Position numbers and translations under genes: made by a program. Below, one piece after another: positions 61,066 through 64,000 of a stretch of DNA of 64,000 nt (position 1 is the first letter of the stretch; each line of letters starts with the position of its first letter). The notes under the pieces were generated by a model. That model worked only from the letters and a program-made list of their open reading frames with translations. It searched no databases and had not been told where the DNA came from. Source of the stretch: JAHFDS01 sp964593795 (lineage in GTDB: Bacteria; Myxococcota_A; Polyangia; JAHFDS01); contig CAZQJC010000111.1 of the NCBI GenBank assembly GCA_964593795.1, positions 1-64,000 of the forward strand, in the 5' to 3' direction.

Positions 61066-61860
61066 ATGGGGCTTCGTCAGTGCGTCGTGGCCATGCTGCT
61101 CGCGGGCGGCTGCGGCGGAGACGGCGATCCGAGCGGCTACGTGCTGCTCGATCGCGAGGCGCGCGCGGCGGGGCTCACGATCCAGGCCGTGGGCTTCCAG
61201 GGGGCGCCTGCCCTCCCGATGGCGCTGCACGTCGACGACCGCGTGACGCTCCACGTCCCCGGCGGCCCGCCACGCGCGATCGCGGTTCGGCCAGGCGCGC
61301 TCGCGTGGGTGCGACGCGCCACCGGAGACGTCGAGTACGCGGACGTCGGCGTGAAGGCCCGGGCCGATCTGCTCGTCGTCGACGCGGACCCCGGCGGCGC
61401 GCGCGCGCTCGCGGACCTGCTCGGCGGAAGCCTCTGGCCGCGCCCCGACGGGCGCTGGTCGATCGAGGCGCCCGACGTGCTCGATCGCGCGAGCTTCCTG
61501 CCCGAACCGGGCGGCGTCCGCGAGGCGGCGCCGGCGATCGTCGCCGACGGTGCCTCGACGTCGACCGCGCGCGTGGCCGTGCGGATCGAGGCGGCGCCAG
61601 ACGAGCGCCTCGAGCGCTTCGCCGCGACCGTGGAGACCACGTCGGCGGGCCTCGTCGGCGTCTACCGATCGCAAGAGGGCCTGCTCGTCATCGACGCGGG
61701 CGGGGGCTTCTCGCTGCACTGCGGCCAGACGCGCGGTCACGTGACGATCGACCGCGGGCGCGTGCAGCTCGTGCCGGAGCACGGCGCGGCGCAGGCGGCG
61801 ATCGTGATCAAGGACGGCGAGCTCGAGCTCGGCGGCGAGCGCTTCGCGGTGGTCGAGTGA
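61066..61860 (+). CDS. Lipoprotein heading the exported triplet operon
   Basis: This 264-residue lipoprotein (lipobox LAGGC) is of unknown function. The mature part is beta-rich with Asp/Ala-rich loops (VDDRVTLHVPGG, GLLVIDAGGGFSLHCGQT), and I see no catalytic motif. The ATG at 61066 has a GGGAGG ribosome binding site. Two other ATG codons lie upstream but would precede the signal peptide with a non-signal leader. The stop overlaps the GTG of the next gene (GTGA), and all four genes of this group are coupled in the same way. Confidence 0.65.
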   Translation: MGLRQCVVAMLLAGGCGGDGDPSGYVLLDREARAAGLTIQAVGFQGAPALPMALHVDDRVTLHVPGGPPRAIAVRPGALAWVRRATGDVEYADVGVKARADLLVVDADPGGARALADLLGGSLWPRPDGRWSIEAPDVLDRASFLPEPGGVREAAPAIVADGASTSTARVAVRIEAAPDERLERFAATVETTSAGLVGVYRSQEGLLVIDAGGGFSLHCGQTRGHVTIDRGRVQLVPEHGAAQAAIVIKDGELELGGERFAVVE

Positions 61861-62558
61861 ACACCACGCGGCGACATTTCCTCGCGGGCGCGGCCGCGGC
61901 GATGGTGCTCGGGCCACGGCTCGTGTTCGCCGAGCCGTGCGAGCGCGACTGCACCGACGGCGCGGCGCTCGTGGCGGCGGCGTTCCGGCGTGCGCAGCGC
62001 GGCAAGCGGCCGCTGCTGGTCGTCGTGATCCCCGAGGACGGCAAGAAGCATGACCGGGGGCGCGCCTTCGGCGAGCTCCTCAACCACGGCGGCGACGCGC
62101 ACCTCGCGCCCTTCGGCGCGGCCGAGGTCGTCTGCGCGACGCTCGAGGATCTGCGCCGCATCGTCCCCGCGGTGCCGTCCGGGCGCCCCGTCGCGGTCGT
62201 CGTCACGCCGCACACGACACCGATCGGCGTGCAGCTCGTCGACGCCGCGCTCGAGGAGGGCGAGCGCGACGGCGAGGACGACCTCGCCGATCAGCGCATC
62301 GCGATCCTCGGCGGCGCGATCCGGAGGGCGCTCCGCGTGCCCGCCGCGGACGTCAAGCGCCTTGCGGCCGAGGCGCGCGAGGCGGTCGTGAAGAAGCCCC
62401 CACCCGGCGCGCGGTGGGCCAGCGGCTCCGGCTGCGGCGAGCGCGTCGAGGGCGACGACCATCCGCTCATGGTCAAGTGCGGCATGGGCCACGTGCCCGC
62501 CAAGAGCCGCCGCTTCCTCTACCTGTGGGCGAAGCTGCCGTCGGAGCGCTACCGATGA
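61857..62558 (+). CDS. Exported protein of an undescribed family, paralogue 1
   Basis: This 233-residue protein starts with a twin-arginine-like signal (TTRRHFLAGAAAAMVLGPRLVFA). The mature part begins PCERDCTDGAALVAAAFRRAQRG, continues with FGELLNHGGDAHLAPFGAAEVV and ends with a Cys-rich module (GSGCGERVEG, KCGMGHVPAKSRRFLYLWAK). The four Cys residues and CGMGH are conserved in the two following paralogues. They could bind a metal or form disulfides. I cannot name the family or function. The GTG start overlaps the upstream stop (GTGA). Confidence 0.7.
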   Translation: MNTTRRHFLAGAAAAMVLGPRLVFAEPCERDCTDGAALVAAAFRRAQRGKRPLLVVVIPEDGKKHDRGRAFGELLNHGGDAHLAPFGAAEVVCATLEDLRRIVPAVPSGRPVAVVVTPHTTPIGVQLVDAALEEGERDGEDDLADQRIAILGGAIRRALRVPAADVKRLAAEAREAVVKKPPPGARWASGSGCGERVEGDDHPLMVKCGMGHVPAKSRRFLYLWAKLPSERYR

Positions 62559-63268
62559 TGCGCCGAAGGGAGCTGCTCTTCGGCGCCACCGCCGCCATCG
62601 TCCTCGGCCCGCGCCTCGTGTTCGCCGACGACTGCGAGCGCGACTGCGCCGAGGGCGTCGCGCGCGTGGCGGCCGCGTTCCGCCGCGCGCAGCGAGCGAG
62701 CCGGCCGCTCCTCGTCCTCGTGATCCCGAAGGACGACGCGCGAAAGCACCCCGCGGGGGTCGCGTGGGGCGAGCTCCTCAACCACGGCACCGACGCGCAG
62801 CTCGCGCCCTTCGGCGCCGCCGAGGTGATCTGCGCGACCGCCGAGGACCTCCGCCGCATCGTGCCCGCGGAGGGCGAGCGGGAGCCGGTGGCGTACGCGG
62901 TGCTGCCCGGCTCGCGCGTGCTCGCCCAGGCCATCGAGGTCACGCTGCCGGCGGGGCGCGAGGACAAGGATGCCGAGCGGCGCATGGCGCTCCTGGGCGC
63001 CGCCGTCGCGCGGGCGATCGCCACGGATCCGAGGCGCGCACGGTCGCTGGCCGCCGCCGCGCGCGCGAACGTGGTGAAGAAGCCGCCCGCCGGGGCGCGC
63101 TGGGCGAGCAGCGCCGGGTGCGGCGTCGAGGTCGAGGGCGCCCCCGACGACGGCATGGTCGTCGGCTGCGGGATGGGCCACGTGCCGCAGAAGAGCCAGC
63201 GCTTCCTGTACCTCTTCGCCAAGCTGCCGCACGAGCGATTCCGCGAGGCCGCCAAGGAGCGCAAGTGA
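62555..63268 (+). CDS. Exported protein of the same family, paralogue 2
   Basis: This 237-residue protein has a signal RRRELLFGATAAIVLGPRLVFA with an Arg-rich, Tat-like start, the CERDC pair, WGELLNHGTDAQLAPFGAAEV, and the C-terminal AGCGVEVEG plus GCGMGHVPQKSQRFLYLFAK. It is clearly homologous over its whole length to its two neighbours, closer to paralogue 1 in the FGAAEV region. The start (ATG 62555) overlaps the previous stop (ATGA). The function is unknown. The C-terminus extends slightly with a basic tail (EAAKERK). Confidence 0.7.
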   Translation: MMRRRELLFGATAAIVLGPRLVFADDCERDCAEGVARVAAAFRRAQRASRPLLVLVIPKDDARKHPAGVAWGELLNHGTDAQLAPFGAAEVICATAEDLRRIVPAEGEREPVAYAVLPGSRVLAQAIEVTLPAGREDKDAERRMALLGAAVARAIATDPRRARSLAAAARANVVKKPPAGARWASSAGCGVEVEGAPDDGMVVGCGMGHVPQKSQRFLYLFAKLPHERFREAAKERK

Positions 63269-63990
63269 ACCGTCGCCACTTCGTCTCGCTCACCGCCGCC
63301 GCGCTCGCGCTGCCGCGACGCCTCGTGTTCGCCACGCCGTGCGAGAGCGACTGCACCGACGGCGCAGCGCGCGTCGCTGCCGCCTTCCGCCGCGCCGAGC
63401 GGGCGCGCGTGCCGCTCGTCGTCATCGTCAACCCCGCGGCGGATGCGGGGAAATACGCGCGCGGCACCGCGTTCGGCGAGCTGCTCAACCACGGCTCCGA
63501 CGCGCAGCTCGCGCCGCTCGCGCTCGTCGAGGTCGTCGTCGCGGGCATGGAGGAGCTGCGGCGCATCGTCCCGAACCAGCTCGCGGGTGAGCCTTGGCTG
63601 GTGGTCGTGGCGACCGATCGCACGCCCGCGAGGACGACGGCGATCGATCCAGCCGTGCCCGAGCGGGGCCCGAGCAAGCGCGGGCGCGGCGATCCTGACG
63701 AGGACAAGGCGGTCGACCGCCGGATCGCCGTGCTCGGCGGCGCCGTCGCGGCCGCCCTGCCCCGCCCCGAGGCCTCTCGCGTCGCCGAGCTCGCGGCGCG
63801 CACCCGCGAGCGGCTGGTCAAGCGTGCGCCGGAGGGAGCGCGCTGGGCCGTGGGCAGCGGCTGCGGCGTGGACGTCGAGGGCGAGGAGCCCGACGCGGTC
63901 GACTGCGGCATGGGCCACGTGCCCGCCAAGAGCCGCCGCTTCCTCTACCTCTACGCGAAGACCCCGAACGACCGCCGCAAGTCGCGCTGA
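63265..63990 (+). CDS. Exported protein of the same family, paralogue 3
   Basis: This 241-residue protein has an NRRHFVSLTAAALALPRRLVFA signal, the PCESDC pair, FGELLNHGSDAQLAPLALVEVV and the C-terminal SGCGVDVEG with DCGMGHVPAKSRRFLYLYAK. It differs from its siblings in a longer charged loop near residues 130-150 (RGPSKRGRGDPDEDK). The GTG start overlaps the previous stop (GTGA). It is the last complete gene of the window; only ten bases follow its stop codon. Confidence 0.7.
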   Translation: MNRRHFVSLTAAALALPRRLVFATPCESDCTDGAARVAAAFRRAERARVPLVVIVNPAADAGKYARGTAFGELLNHGSDAQLAPLALVEVVVAGMEELRRIVPNQLAGEPWLVVVATDRTPARTTAIDPAVPERGPSKRGRGDPDEDKAVDRRIAVLGGAVAAALPRPEASRVAELAARTRERLVKRAPEGARWAVGSGCGVDVEGEEPDAVDCGMGHVPAKSRRFLYLYAKTPNDRRKSR

Positions 63991-64000
63991 TCGAGGCGCA

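Overview
The window is a very GC-rich chromosomal segment from a diderm bacterium, most likely a myxobacterium (Myxococcota, Polyangia-like). This is inferred from four things: almost every third codon position is G or C; there are four Ser/Thr protein kinase genes, two of them with membrane anchors; many lipoproteins have Gly/Ala-rich linkers after the lipobox; and the kinase, FHA, PEGA and TPR architectures are typical of that phylum. No replication origin, CRISPR array, IS element or prophage was seen.

Layout. 1-1430: the 3' part of a radical SAM gene and a partner of unknown function. 1434-3778 (minus): two translationally coupled acyl-CoA dehydrogenases, one lacking the usual catalytic Glu. 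3872-4142: tRNA-Leu(GAG) with promoter and terminator, plus a second terminator serving a small lipoprotein gene. 4733-9477: a membrane acyltransferase-like gene, ahcY and a receptor-type kinase. 9556-18081: a TPR/PEGA membrane protein, a 990-residue lipoprotein, and a kinase-cyclase-AAA-TPR regulator split by an in-frame amber codon. 18085-20822 (minus): two paralogous lipoproteins. 21170-25737: a thioredoxin-fold protein, lysA and argH (overlapping), and a TPR protein. 25822-31912: an FHA protein, a zinc-ribbon kinase, an ABC exporter, a phosphoglycolate-phosphatase-like HAD enzyme and a Fic-fold protein with a degenerate active site.

32323-59503 is a division and cell wall (dcw) cluster: mraZ-rsmH-ftsL-ftsI-murE-murF-mraY-murD, then ftsW-murG, then murC-murB, then ddl-ftsQ-ftsA. 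Most junctions are 4-bp ATGA or GTGA overlaps, so translation is probably coupled. A promoter with a perfect -35 hexamer and a set of GTGG repeats, the likely MraZ operator, precede mraZ. The cluster is interrupted three times: by a C39-like lipoprotein plus an MFS transporter after murD; by an eight-gene block of multihaem cytochrome, cytochrome-like, YtkA-like, cupredoxin and outer-membrane proteins between murG and murC; and by a kelch-repeat lipoprotein between murB and ddl. ftsZ does not follow ftsA.

59504-64000: an intergenic repeat, a glycine-rich RNA-binding protein, an alpha/beta hydrolase, and a four-gene operon ending in three tandem paralogues of an unrecognised exported family.

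The most interesting non-coding signal is a dispersed element in three copies (6228-6461, 50750-50886, and 59510-59640 in reverse). Each has a G-rich core followed by three hairpins in fixed order. Stem sequences differ between copies but pairing is kept, and each copy sits at a gene 3' end. Other points worth a second look are the amber-split kinase, the missing catalytic residue in the acyl-CoA dehydrogenase, the degenerate Fic motif, the redox block inside the dcw cluster and the exported triplet family.
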